24,486 nucleotides of DNA from the NCBI GenBank assembly GCA_946479435.1, contig CAMLFX010000042.1, forward strand, positions 1 through 24,486, given 5' to 3'. This stretch comes from an uncultured Sphingobacteriales bacterium (lineage in GTDB: Bacteria; Bacteroidota; Bacteroidia; Chitinophagales; Chitinophagaceae). How positions within the stretch are numbered: the first letter of the stretch is position 1; the number at the start of each line of letters is the position of its first letter. The translations under genes and the position numbers were made by a program. The notes under the pieces were generated by a model. That model had not been told where the DNA came from. It saw nothing but the letters and a program-made list of their open reading frames with translations, and searched no databases. Shown here in pieces: positions 1 to 7,070 of the stretch.

Positions 1-42
1 CTGGGGAACTACAGTGAGCGTTATAACGGCGCTAAGGTATAA
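1..42 (+). CDS. C-terminal tail of an unidentified gene (partial)
   Basis: Frame 1 is open from the window edge and ends at TAA (40-42), giving the tail LGNYSERYNGAKV. Only 13 residues are visible, so no family can be named. The frame fits a rightward gene converging on tspO, whose stop lies 24 bases further on. No terminator hairpin is evident in the AT-rich gap. It could be a chance open stretch. Confidence 0.35.
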   Translation: MGNYSERYNGAKV

Positions 43-65
43 ATTTTAAAAAATAGTTGGGCTTA

Positions 66-647
66 TCAGTTAAGCAAAGGTTTCGTATTCAAAACCGGGT
101 CAGGGTTTTTAAGTGCCTGGTAGTCGGCCAGCGTACTTGCAAAGCCCGTCCATACCATGAGGGGTATGTATTTAAGCGCTTCTTTTTTATCGTTTTTAAA
201 AGCTATCATTAAGCTGGCAATAGCGAGTGCAAGGTCAATTTTGGTCCATATAGCGGCTAACACCGGGCTTTTTTTACGGAAGTACACGTAGTTGAAAGAA
301 AAGAAAACAGCCCATATACCTGCCTGTAACCATAAAAGCTTCTTTTTTTCAGGCGTGTCTGCTTTTTTAGCTATTGAAAGTAAGGCCGATAACAGGAACG
401 AATTATTGAAGGTCCATGCTGGGGCGAAAAGCCAGCCTGGAGGCGCCCAGGGGGCCTGTTTCAGTTCTTTATCATATACTTTGCGGTCTTTTTTATTGCT
501 GCGGGTGCCCGATAGCGCGCCGAGAGCCGATACCGCCACCGAAATAAGCGCCAGTTGCCACCATTTTAGCTGGTTGCCTTTGTAAATAGCCTTATCGAGA
601 ATAGAGACTGACTTATCATTGGTAGGTACTATGCGATCGGTGTACAT
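66..647 (-). CDS. tspO: TspO/MBR family membrane protein
   Basis: 193 aa. It belongs to the TspO/MBR (translocator protein/peripheral benzodiazepine receptor) family of five-helix membrane proteins, which bind porphyrins and are linked to tetrapyrrole, light and oxidative-stress responses. The signature is visible at residues 63-80: W67, P69-P70, W72, F74, P76 and W78 match the usual PxWxPPxWxFxPxW pattern. Hydrophobic helices follow near 30-48, 78-93, 104-123, 130-150 and 158-175, and the last ends in the typical aromatic/Asn-rich segment. About 30 polar residues precede the first helix, longer than in many bacterial TspO proteins. The ATG at 647 faces msrA across 112 bases containing a perfect inverted repeat. 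The family call is firm; the ligand is not readable from sequence. Confidence 0.9.
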   Translation of the reverse strand: MYTDRIVPTNDKSVSILDKAIYKGNQLKWWQLALISVAVSALGALSGTRSNKKDRKVYDKELKQAPWAPPGWLFAPAWTFNNSFLLSALLSIAKKADTPEKKKLLWLQAGIWAVFFSFNYVYFRKKSPVLAAIWTKIDLALAIASLMIAFKNDKKEALKYIPLMVWTGFASTLADYQALKNPDPVLNTKPLLN

Positions 648-657
648 GGGAGCATGG

Positions 658-680
658 ATTTTACATTATAGATGTAAAAT
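658..680. promoter_or_regulatory. Perfect 9-bp inverted repeat, candidate operator between tspO and msrA
   Basis: ATTTTACAT and ATGTAAAAT are separated by 5 bases, with all 9 pairs perfect. It lies 11 bases upstream of the tspO ATG. The right arm overlaps a weak -7-like box for tspO (TATATTTT, complement of 676-683). There is no T tract, so a DNA-binding dyad is more likely than a terminator. The regulator is unknown. Confidence 0.5.
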
Positions 681-747
681 ATAGTGCCATTGGTGTTAAA
701 GTATGGAAACGGCAAAACCACAGAGGTATAGCCACCGTAATTATGGG

Positions 748-755
748 TAAATTTG
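748..755 (+). promoter_or_regulatory. Bacteroidota -7 box just upstream of msrA
   Basis: TAAATTTG matches the TAnnTTTG consensus exactly. Only four bases separate it from the msrA ATG (760), so initiation would fall at or next to the start codon and the mRNA would be leaderless or nearly so. No clear -33 TTTG is present. Confidence 0.4.
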
Positions 756-759
756 CAAG

Positions 760-1440
760 ATGTTTAATTTATTTAAAACAAGTTTGTTGCTGGCGCTAAT
801 AACCATTAGTGCAACGGCATGCGCACAAAAAAAAGACCATTACGAAGAATCGAAAACGTTTAAACAGATGAATGATACAAAACCAAACGAAACAGGTAAG
901 AAAGAAGAAGTAGCTACATTTGGCGCGGGGTGTTTCTGGTGTACGGAAGCGCAGTTTCAGCAGTTGAAAGGTGTTAACAGGGTAGAGTCGGGTTATTCGG
1001 GTGGACAAATAGAGCACCCAACTTATAAGCAAGTGTGCACCGGCAGCACCGGGCATGCAGAGGTAACTAATGTATATTACGATCCTTCTGTAATTAGTTA
1101 CGATGAGTTGTTGGCTGCGTTCTGGACCATGCACGATCCTACCCAGCTCAACAGGCAGGGCAATGATGTGGGTACACAATACCGCTCGGTAATATTTTAT
1201 CATAACAATGAACAAAAGCAAAAGGCGGAAGAGTACAAAAAGAAGCTGAATGAAGAGAAAGCCTATAATGCACCTGTTGTAACGGAAATATCGCCCTATA
1301 CCCAATTTTATATAGCTGAAGATTATCACCAGAACTATTACAACGAAAATGGTTCACAACCTTACTGCGTGTTCGTGGTAAAGCCTAAGCTGGACAAATT
1401 TAAAAAGGTTTTTGCCGGTAAACTGAAGACCGCGCAGTAG
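760..1440 (+). CDS. msrA: Peptide-methionine (S)-S-oxide reductase MsrA, probable lipoprotein
   Basis: 226 aa. MsrA reduces methionine-S-sulfoxide in oxidised proteins back to methionine. The catalytic motif GCFWC is at 57-61, with C58 as nucleophile and E63 following. The conserved blocks HPTYKQV-TGSTGHAE (86-101) and DPTQLNRQGNDVGTQYRS (126-143) are present, and C203 is a candidate resolving cysteine. Unlike cytosolic MsrA, the protein starts with a hydrophobic signal ending SATAC (C21), which fits an SPII lipobox, so it probably repairs envelope proteins. The signal peptide fixes the ATG at 760. A terminator follows at 1463-1492. The divergent neighbour tspO also suggests an oxidative-stress setting (inference). 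Confidence 0.95.
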   Translation: MFNLFKTSLLLALITISATACAQKKDHYEESKTFKQMNDTKPNETGKKEEVATFGAGCFWCTEAQFQQLKGVNRVESGYSGGQIEHPTYKQVCTGSTGHAEVTNVYYDPSVISYDELLAAFWTMHDPTQLNRQGNDVGTQYRSVIFYHNNEQKQKAEEYKKKLNEEKAYNAPVVTEISPYTQFYIAEDYHQNYYNENGSQPYCVFVVKPKLDKFKKVFAGKLKTAQ

Positions 1441-1462
1441 GTTAATAGTAAAATGTATATTT

Positions 1463-1492
1463 AAAGGCCTTGTTCCAGGGCCTTTATTTTTT
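1463..1492 (+). terminator. Rho-independent terminator of msrA
   Basis: The arms AAAGGCC (1463-1469) and GGCCTTT (1479-1485) pair perfectly around a 9-base loop. A T-rich run follows immediately, 23 bases after the msrA stop. Confidence 0.8.
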
Positions 1493-1583
1493 GTGGCTGT
1501 TTACAAGTTGAAGGAAATAATAAAATCGGTTTATATAGCATAAAATAATATTTTAAAATAGCTGTAATTTATATTTTTAATTG

Positions 1584-1591
1584 TATATTTG
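1584..1591 (+). promoter_or_regulatory. Candidate -7 box for the VWA-like gene
   Basis: TATATTTG is an exact TAnnTTTG match in a very AT-rich 197-base gap. It lies 46 bases before the ATG at 1638. No convincing -33 TTTG was seen, and the AT richness raises the odds of a chance match. Confidence 0.35.
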
Positions 1592-1637
1592 TTATGGTAA
1601 ATAATACCGGAACAAAATATAACCGTTTACAACAAAT

Positions 1638-2783
1638 ATGCAGTATAAACCTGCGAACACAACAAAACACAACAAAATATCGCCTGCCGCAATAGCCGGT
1701 TGGGTAAGGTGTATTTTCCTGGCAGCTATTATTTTACCCGTCTTTACTTTGCGGGTATCAGCACAAACTAAAACGGCTAAAACTGACAGGGTGCTATTTG
1801 TGCTCGACGGGTCGTATGCAATGAACGATGTGTGGCAAGGGGATGAAAGTAAATTCAGGCTTGCCTCAGCAATCATAACCCGCATTATCGATAGCGTTAA
1901 CTATAACAATGGCGAGGTGGAATTTGGCTTGCGGGTGTTCGGTCACCAGTTCAATAAGTCTTTAGCGAAATGCGAAGACAGCAGGGTAGAGGTGGCATAT
2001 AGTAAGGACAATCTTGCACAAACCACCTTACGTTTAAACGACTTAAAACCGAAAGGGACAGGTTCTTCCACCTACGCACTAAACAAAGCTTTAGCGGCAG
2101 ATATAAATGATACCGCCCATTACAGGTATAGTATAGTGTTGTTGCAGGGGGCGGCTAATAGCTGTGCCGGCGATAATTGTACGGAACTAATTAACAGCGC
2201 TAAAAGAAACCAGCTCTACAGGCTATACAAAATAGAGTTGGGCGACGATGCTACTGCAGATAAATACTGCATGGATAATGTTTTTGAAATAAAGCTTGCT
2301 GAAGATGTGAACAAAAGCATTCAGCATATAGCCGCGCAATTTCGCGTACGCAGGGCCGTTGTAAAAGACACACCGCCTGTTAAAAAAACAGCAGCCATAT
2401 ATGAGGTTAAAACACCACCCGCATTAAGAAGCAAGCAAACTGCGCCTGTGGTAAAAATAGACACTGTAGCTGCTACCACTAATAATGCCGTGCAGGCAGC
2501 CCCTGTTGTTAGTAAAACATCGAAGATAAAAGTAGAAAACCCGGCACAGTTTGGAGGAGTAAACCTGCTGAATATATCGGCAGTGAAGCAAATGAAGATT
2601 TATATGACTAGTGGTGATGTAGAAAAGGAGGTGATGAATATATTTCCCGTTGGTTTGCAGCAAAAGCTGGTAAAGCTTCCCATCGGCAGATATGCCCTGG
2701 TGTACACTTATGGATACAACGACGCTTCGAAAAAGCTGTTTGAAGTTTTACCTGAAAAAGTACTGGATATACCATTCAGGTAA
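1638..2783 (+). CDS. Secreted von Willebrand factor A-like protein with degenerate MIDAS
   Basis: 381 aa. A hydrophobic segment at about 24-42 ending in VSAQ looks like a signal peptide with a long basic N-terminus. Residues 50-230 resemble the VWA domains of the Ca-activated-channel/YfbK type: RVLFVLDGSYAM (51-62), then KGTGSSTYALNKAL (139-152), then VLLQGAANSCAGDNC (167-181). That last block corresponds to the usual ..SDG..C.G.PC block. The MIDAS is incomplete: the third residue of DxSxS is A61, and the SDG aspartate is replaced by glutamine (QGA, 170-172), so metal binding is doubtful. A Lys/Pro/Thr/Val-rich linker (about 238-300) leads to a small beta-rich C-terminal domain. Its partner and role are unknown. 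It converges on the small-gene pair with 4 bases between stops. Confidence 0.75.
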   Translation: MQYKPANTTKHNKISPAAIAGWVRCIFLAAIILPVFTLRVSAQTKTAKTDRVLFVLDGSYAMNDVWQGDESKFRLASAIITRIIDSVNYNNGEVEFGLRVFGHQFNKSLAKCEDSRVEVAYSKDNLAQTTLRLNDLKPKGTGSSTYALNKALAADINDTAHYRYSIVLLQGAANSCAGDNCTELINSAKRNQLYRLYKIELGDDATADKYCMDNVFEIKLAEDVNKSIQHIAAQFRVRRAVVKDTPPVKKTAAIYEVKTPPALRSKQTAPVVKIDTVAATTNNAVQAAPVVSKTSKIKVENPAQFGGVNLLNISAVKQMKIYMTSGDVEKEVMNIFPVGLQQKLVKLPIGRYALVYTYGYNDASKKLFEVLPEKVLDIPFR

Positions 2784-2797
2784 AAAATCATTTTACC
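2779..2797. terminator. AT-rich hairpin spanning two convergent stop codons
   Basis: The arms GGTAAAA (2779-2785) and TTTTACC (2791-2797) pair perfectly around five bases. The stem includes the VWA gene's TAA and lies over the stop of the leftward 72-aa gene. It has few GC pairs and no clear T run, so it is at best a weak bidirectional terminator. Confidence 0.35.
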
Positions 2798-3006
2798 GAT
2801 TGGTCCTGCAGCTTTAGTGTTATATCCTCTTCTTTCTTTTTCAGCCATTCAGGCACGTTGTCGTCAGTAAACCTGTAGTGCCCGCGGTCATCTTTTTTCA
2901 GGTTATAAATGGCGCCTTCGCAATGCACCTTATGCTCGGTATCTTCCGTACAGTACACGCTATAAGTAGTGAGTACGTCATCGTGCGTATCCTGCGCGGT
3001 AAACAT
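2788..3006 (-). CDS. Small hypothetical protein, translationally coupled to DUF3606
   Basis: 72 aa from the ATG at 3006; a longer 76-aa version from an ATG at 3018 is possible. I prefer 3006 because that ATG overlaps the upstream gene's TAA in a TAATG arrangement, typical of translational coupling. I do not recognise the family. The protein is acidic and soluble, with two cysteines (C19, C29 from this start), a central beta-rich stretch (YNLKKDDRGHYRF) and a Lys/Glu-rich tail. It has no signal peptide or membrane segment. Its close link to a DUF3606 gene suggests that the two products are made together. Confidence 0.7.
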   Translation of the reverse strand: MFTAQDTHDDVLTTYSVYCTEDTEHKVHCEGAIYNLKKDDRGHYRFTDDNVPEWLKKKEEDITLKLQDQSVK

Positions 3007-3197
3007 TAACCCTTCCATAATACTTTCTTATTTAATTCATTACGTACATCATCAACCATAACCCCTACGGCCTGTACGGCTTTACAAAGCTCTTCTGCGC
3101 TTACATTCAGCTCGCGTTTCCAGTATTGAAGTTCGTAAACTTCATTCACATTTATCCTTATACAGTCTTGCTTGCCCTTATTGTTTTTGTCATCCAT
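3006..3197 (-). CDS. DUF3606 domain-containing protein
   Basis: 63 aa, nearly all one DUF3606 domain. The family pattern is visible: a basic MDDKNNKGKQD start, then RINVNEVYELQYWKRELNVSAEELCKAVQAVGVMVDDV, predicting a strand followed by helices. These are small cytosolic proteins of unknown function, common in Bacteroidota and Proteobacteria. The usual basic or acidic residue after the EEL motif is C43 here. The ATG at 3197 is the natural start. Its TAA overlaps the ATG of the next gene by one base, so the pair is very likely co-transcribed. No good TAnnTTTG box was seen upstream. Confidence 0.8.
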   Translation of the reverse strand: MDDKNNKGKQDCIRINVNEVYELQYWKRELNVSAEELCKAVQAVGVMVDDVRNELNKKVLWKG

Positions 3198-3247
3198 TGC
3201 GGTAAGCTTTGGTTCAGTAAAGTTGTGAAAAAAGAATGTGCCACGAA

Positions 3248-3274
3248 AAAGGCCGGATATAAAATCCGGCCTTT
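3248..3274 (-). terminator. Strong terminator of the T9SS-exported protein gene
   Basis: An 11-bp perfect stem (AAAGGCCGGAT / ATCCGGCCTTT) with a 5-base loop lies 19 bases past the stop of the leftward gene at 3294. On the minus strand it is followed by TTTTTC. Confidence 0.85.
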
Positions 3275-3293
3275 AATCAGAGTGTGTGTGATG

Positions 3294-4967
3294 TTATTGT
3301 GCTTTTACAGCCTTGAAGGTTTTAGTATATTTTACTTCAGGAATAGCTACATTGATAACATAAGTACCCGGCGCCAATGATGAGGTGGCACTGTTCAGGT
3401 AAATATTTATATCAGCCACCTTACCTGTATTCGTACCTATTGTTTTGCCGAATATATCGGTAATATTGACACGGATGCTTTCGCTTGCATATACCTCAGG
3501 TACATTCAGCTTTAGCGAGGTATTGAACGGGTTGGGGTAAATATTAACATCGCTAACAGATGTACTCAATTCGCCAACAGAAGTGGGGTCTTCACGGAAT
3601 GTACCGATACTCCATGGCGTTATCTTATGCGTCAGCAGATTTTCTACGCCATTGTAGGTTATATATACTGAATACAAACCGTTTGACTGATCGTTGTGTT
3701 TGCCAAAAGCAATAGACGGTGTTTTTGATATATCTGATGGGATATTGATCACACCCATCAATGGATTGGCGGGGTTCAATATTGTACCGTCTTCATTAAA
3801 TTGTGCAGCTACATACGCCCTGCTAGATGGATTATATCCGGGATCCATATGACCTGTAACCCAGCCAATATAATAGCTTGCGGGGCTAGTTGTTTGGTCG
3901 TAAGCTACTACAGGGCGGTAATTGCCATTGTTATTTATTGGTGGCAGGCCCGGAGGTAGCGGATAGCTGCCGTCGGTTAAATTGATTGTTGCAGGTACAC
4001 CACCGGAAGAAAGTGAACCGGGATTATAGTTCATAACACGGTTATAGATCTCTTTGCTGTTTGTATATACATAAGACCAGTTAGCTACGCCATAATGGTC
4101 AGGTGCGTCGATATGTATATCGTAGTAAGGAGATTGTGCAACGGGGTTTATATCTTCAATGATCATTGGCATACTGCACAAGCTAAATGGTGGACCGGGA
4201 GGGCATGCGCCTGCTAACGGGCCACCCGGAATGATGTCATTCCAGTTTACATAATATTCGTAAATAGCAAAGCGCCTTTGGTTGTAAGCTGCAATGTGCA
4301 GATTGAGTGGCCCTGCGTGTGTAAATGCTATATCCGGGTCTACATGAAACCTGGTGCCGGTCATGTTGAACAGCGGTCCAAAGCTGTTATTGTTACCGGC
4401 AACGATATTTACGCCATTTACAGGGTCTTCCCAAATAATTCCCGTACCATAGCCACGGTGAGAATCCATACTAATGCGCGTAGCAGTAGTAATGTTAGAT
4501 AATTGGGTTGCGCTTGACAGCGTAAGTCCCGTACCAGGGCCTCCGAATATGGCGGGTGCATTCCAATCGTAAATAAACAGGTAGTGGCCCGAACCGGCTT
4601 TATGGAAGGTAACATTAACTTGCACCCCCGTTGGGCCGGCAAATATGATACCTACGTTTACACTGCTGATATTGGGGCCATAATTAAGATAGCCCTGATC
4701 GGTGTATCCGCCTGCGTCAACCATCCATGCAATGCCAGCGTCAGTTGCGGGGTCATCCCAGCTACTAACCATGCCAAGCCCGTTACCTACATAACCCGTC
4801 CAATAGATAGGTAATGTATAGCATGATGTGTTGTTAACATTGAGGACCGGTGTAGGAATGGTGCCGGCAAATGGGAAAACAGTTTCAGGAAACGATGGAG
4901 GAAGAAACTGTGCGTATGTGGCAAATGATAGTAAGCCACACACTGCGCCTAAGAGCAGTTTTTTCAT
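3294..4967 (-). CDS. T9SS type A sorting-domain exported protein of unknown function
   Basis: 557 aa from the ATG at 4967, chosen because it begins a clear SPI signal peptide (MKKLLLGAVCGLLSFATYAQ); the open frame extends 26 codons further upstream without signal-like sequence. The last ~80 residues are a type A por-secretion tail: IYPNPFNTSLKL, then a beta-rich stretch, APGTYVINV, and a terminal basic K.FKAVKAQ. The type IX system should therefore carry it across the outer membrane, and the tail is removed on secretion. The central ~450 residues are rich in Gly, Pro, Asn, Tyr and aromatic residues and look like an all-beta, possibly propeller-like fold. I recognise no enzyme motif, so substrate or adhesin roles cannot be assigned. 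It is flanked by a strong promoter and terminator, so monocistronic. Confidence 0.85.
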   Translation of the reverse strand: MKKLLLGAVCGLLSFATYAQFLPPSFPETVFPFAGTIPTPVLNVNNTSCYTLPIYWTGYVGNGLGMVSSWDDPATDAGIAWMVDAGGYTDQGYLNYGPNISSVNVGIIFAGPTGVQVNVTFHKAGSGHYLFIYDWNAPAIFGGPGTGLTLSSATQLSNITTATRISMDSHRGYGTGIIWEDPVNGVNIVAGNNNSFGPLFNMTGTRFHVDPDIAFTHAGPLNLHIAAYNQRRFAIYEYYVNWNDIIPGGPLAGACPPGPPFSLCSMPMIIEDINPVAQSPYYDIHIDAPDHYGVANWSYVYTNSKEIYNRVMNYNPGSLSSGGVPATINLTDGSYPLPPGLPPINNNGNYRPVVAYDQTTSPASYYIGWVTGHMDPGYNPSSRAYVAAQFNEDGTILNPANPLMGVINIPSDISKTPSIAFGKHNDQSNGLYSVYITYNGVENLLTHKITPWSIGTFREDPTSVGELSTSVSDVNIYPNPFNTSLKLNVPEVYASESIRVNITDIFGKTIGTNTGKVADINIYLNSATSSLAPGTYVINVAIPEVKYTKTFKAVKAQ

Positions 4968-5017
4968 AGTGGAACGTTTTAATGGTTTAAAAAAATGGTT
5001 TATGGGATCCCTTACTG

Positions 5018-5046
5018 CAAAGATATATTCTAAATTATTATACAAA
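5018..5046 (-). promoter_or_regulatory. Bacteroidota-type promoter of the T9SS-exported protein gene
   Basis: Reading leftward, TTTG (5043-5046) is followed after 17 bases by TATCTTTG (5018-5025), matching the -33 TTTG / -7 TAnnTTTG pattern. The predicted leader before the ATG at 4967 is about 45 bases. Confidence 0.6.
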
Positions 5047-5137
5047 CTAGGTTGTAGAATTTTTATTTTTCAAATATTCTTATATATTATATCGTGACAA
5101 TGTAATGCGCAGTGAAATGGCGGTGCATAAGCAATAC

Positions 5138-6112
5138 TTAGAAGTACTGCTGCGTGCTTAAAAAATGATCCAGGTATTTTTCAATACCCTGCTCTAAAGA
5201 ATGGAAGGGCTGGTTGTAGCCTGCATTGTGAAGTTTGGCCATGTTGGCTTCAGTGAAATACTGGTACTTATCCCGTATATCTTCGGGTGTATCTACATAT
5301 TCAATATTTACGGGTAGTTGAAGTGTATTGAATATAGCGGTGACAAGATCTTTGAAGGTGCGGGCCTTGCCTGTGCCTACGTTGTACAGGCCATTTTGGG
5401 GTTGTTGCTGCATTAGCCAGGTGCATATATCCGCAACATCGTTTACATAAATGAAATCGCGCAATTGCTCACCATCTTTGTATTTGGCATTGTGAGATCG
5501 GAATAGCTTTACGCTACCTGTTTCTTTAATCTGCTTATATGCGTGGAAAATAACGGAGGCCATACGGCCTTTATGATATTCGTTGGGACCATAAACATTG
5601 AAAAACTTTACCCCGGCCCAAAAAGGTGGGGTTGTTTTTTGGGCTAAAGCCCAAATGTCGAACTCGTTTTTTGAACGGCCGTAAGGGTTGAGCGGTTGAA
5701 GCTTCTCAACCAGGTCATGGTTATCAATATACCCATACTCACCGTTGCCGTAGGTAGCGGCTGAAGACGCATATACAAGAGGAATATTGTTCAGTGTACA
5801 GAATTCCCATATAGCTTTCGTATAGTCGAGATTAAGTGTTTTATGAACACCATAATCCATTTCGGTAGTATCGGTACGCGCACCCAGGTGAAAAATATAC
5901 CTGATACCCAGAGTGGGAGCTTTATCTATAAAATCGTTGCGATCTATCTTAGCGATAAATTTTTTGTTATTGAGGTTGGCTGCTTTGTCGGTTCTCGAAA
6001 AGTCATCAACCAATACCAATTGCTCATAACCCAGGTTGTTGAGGTAGCCACAAAGATAACTGCCAATAAAACCTGCGGCGCCGGTTATGGCTATTACTTC
6101 GTTTTTAAGCAT
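5138..6112 (-). CDS. hldD: ADP-L-glycero-D-manno-heptose 6-epimerase
   Basis: 324 aa. HldD (RfaD) is an NADP-dependent extended SDR epimerase making ADP-L-glycero-beta-D-manno-heptose for the LPS inner core. Visible features are the Rossmann glycine motif GAAGFIG (11-17), the acidic DD at 36-37, SS at 116-117, and the catalytic YxxxK as Y144/K148. The HldD-specific block FFNVYGPNEYHKGRMASV is at 170-187. The C-terminal half carries RDFIYVNDV and the NVGTGKARTF block typical of sugar-nucleotide epimerases. Length is normal for the family. The ATG lies 8 bases after the stop of the small His-rich gene, so both likely share the promoter at 6466-6473. No other heptose genes (hldE, gmhA/B) are nearby. 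Confidence 0.93.
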   Translation of the reverse strand: MLKNEVIAITGAAGFIGSYLCGYLNNLGYEQLVLVDDFSRTDKAANLNNKKFIAKIDRNDFIDKAPTLGIRYIFHLGARTDTTEMDYGVHKTLNLDYTKAIWEFCTLNNIPLVYASSAATYGNGEYGYIDNHDLVEKLQPLNPYGRSKNEFDIWALAQKTTPPFWAGVKFFNVYGPNEYHKGRMASVIFHAYKQIKETGSVKLFRSHNAKYKDGEQLRDFIYVNDVADICTWLMQQQPQNGLYNVGTGKARTFKDLVTAIFNTLQLPVNIEYVDTPEDIRDKYQYFTEANMAKLHNAGYNQPFHSLEQGIEKYLDHFLSTQQYF

Positions 6113-6120
6113 GCCTGAAA

Positions 6121-6435
6121 TTAGTGATGTTCAGCCGGTGCCTCTTCTGCAGGATGAGTTTCTTCAGCATTTTGGGTGTCGCTGCCAGTAGTAGCAGCTT
6201 CTGCTGCTGCACCAGCCTCATGCGAAGAAGGATGTTGTCCTGACACTGATTCAACATGATGTGCTTCGCCACCATGCCCTTCACCTTCGTCATGGCCCAT
6301 AACGTTTACAAAATTGACAGCTGCAATGAATAAACCTACTAAAATGATAACAAACCAAACTGATGACCTGAATGAAGTTTTAGGTTCGGTTTCAGCAGGT
6401 TGATGGTGTGTATCGTGATGTGCTTCGTGTGACAT
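6121..6435 (-). CDS. Small His/Glu-rich single-pass membrane protein
   Basis: 104 aa. I do not recognise a named family. The N-terminal 24 residues are His-rich (HEAHHDTHH). A single hydrophobic helix runs about 26-46 (VWFVIILVGLFIAAVNFVNV). The remaining ~55 residues are low-complexity, rich in His, Glu, Ala, Gly and Ser, ending in AEHH. With 14 histidines in 104 residues, metal binding is a reasonable guess but unproven. It has a good -7 box upstream and sits 8 bases before hldD, so it appears to lead a two-gene unit. The helix follows a short hydrophilic N-terminus, which fits a membrane anchor rather than a cleaved signal. Confidence 0.7.
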   Translation of the reverse strand: MSHEAHHDTHHQPAETEPKTSFRSSVWFVIILVGLFIAAVNFVNVMGHDEGEGHGGEAHHVESVSGQHPSSHEAGAAAEAATTGSDTQNAEETHPAEEAPAEHH

Positions 6436-6465
6436 GCTTGTATATTATTGATATATTGACGTGCG

Positions 6466-6473
6466 CAAAAATA
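6466..6473 (-). promoter_or_regulatory. Candidate -7 box for the His-rich gene/hldD unit
   Basis: On the minus strand TATTTTTG is an exact TAnnTTTG match, 30 bases before the ATG at 6435. No clear -33 TTTG was found. Confidence 0.4.
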
Positions 6474-6521
6474 ATTGTTTGCGGCGATTTATCTAAAAAT
6501 GCTTGTAAAATCTTTAAACAC

Positions 6522-7049
6522 CTATTTTTTAGGTTTGGGTGGTTCCATTATATAACCACATTTTTTGCATGTACGCTTTTCCTCGTCAGAATAAAAGCGC
6601 TCCATAACCGGGGGTAACTGGGCCACCAGGTCAGTCACTTTCAGGAATTCTTCGTACAATTTATTGTCGCATTTTTCGCAAAACCAAAGGAAACCATCTA
6701 TTTCATCGCCTTCACGTACTTTTTCTATCACAAGGCCTACGGTATTTTCGCCACGTTGCGGTGAGTGTGGTGTTTTAGCAGGCAGCAAAAACATTTCACC
6801 CGCTTTTATAGGTATATCAACAATTTTACCGTCTTCCTGTATGCGTACATTAATATCTCCTTCCAATTGATAAAAGAGTTCCTCACTTTCATTATAGTGA
6901 AAATCTTTACGGCTGTTAGGGCCACCTACAACCATCACTATAAAATCGCCGGTGTCTTTGTATACTGTTTGGTTGCCTACCGGTGGTTTCAATAAATGGC
7001 GATGTTCTTCAATCCATTGATGCACATTAAAAGGACGCGTAACTGCCAT
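6522..7049 (-). CDS. 3-hydroxyanthranilate 3,4-dioxygenase
   Basis: 175 aa, normal for bacterial HAAO (nbaC/haaO). The enzyme opens the ring of 3-hydroxyanthranilate to give the precursor of quinolinate in tryptophan-to-NAD synthesis. The cupin iron ligands H51, E57 and H95 are all in place, as are the substrate-contacting arginines R47 and R99. The C-terminal rubredoxin-like second metal site typical of bacterial HAAO is complete: C124-x2-C127 and C161-x2-C164. It is cytosolic with no signal peptide. The ATG lies 21 bases after the HlyC/CorC gene's stop, so read-through from that gene is plausible. No other kynurenine-pathway gene is visible here. Confidence 0.95.
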   Translation of the reverse strand: MAVTRPFNVHQWIEEHRHLLKPPVGNQTVYKDTGDFIVMVVGGPNSRKDFHYNESEELFYQLEGDINVRIQEDGKIVDIPIKAGEMFLLPAKTPHSPQRGENTVGLVIEKVREGDEIDGFLWFCEKCDNKLYEEFLKVTDLVAQLPPVMERFYSDEEKRTCKKCGYIMEPPKPKK

Positions 7050-7070
7050 GATATAAGTTTTATTAGTTTT

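Noticed and set aside
796..1329. 177-aa open frame antisense to msrA
   Set aside because: It lies wholly within a gene with clear MsrA motifs, and its Arg/Leu/Cys/Ile-rich translation looks like a shadow frame.
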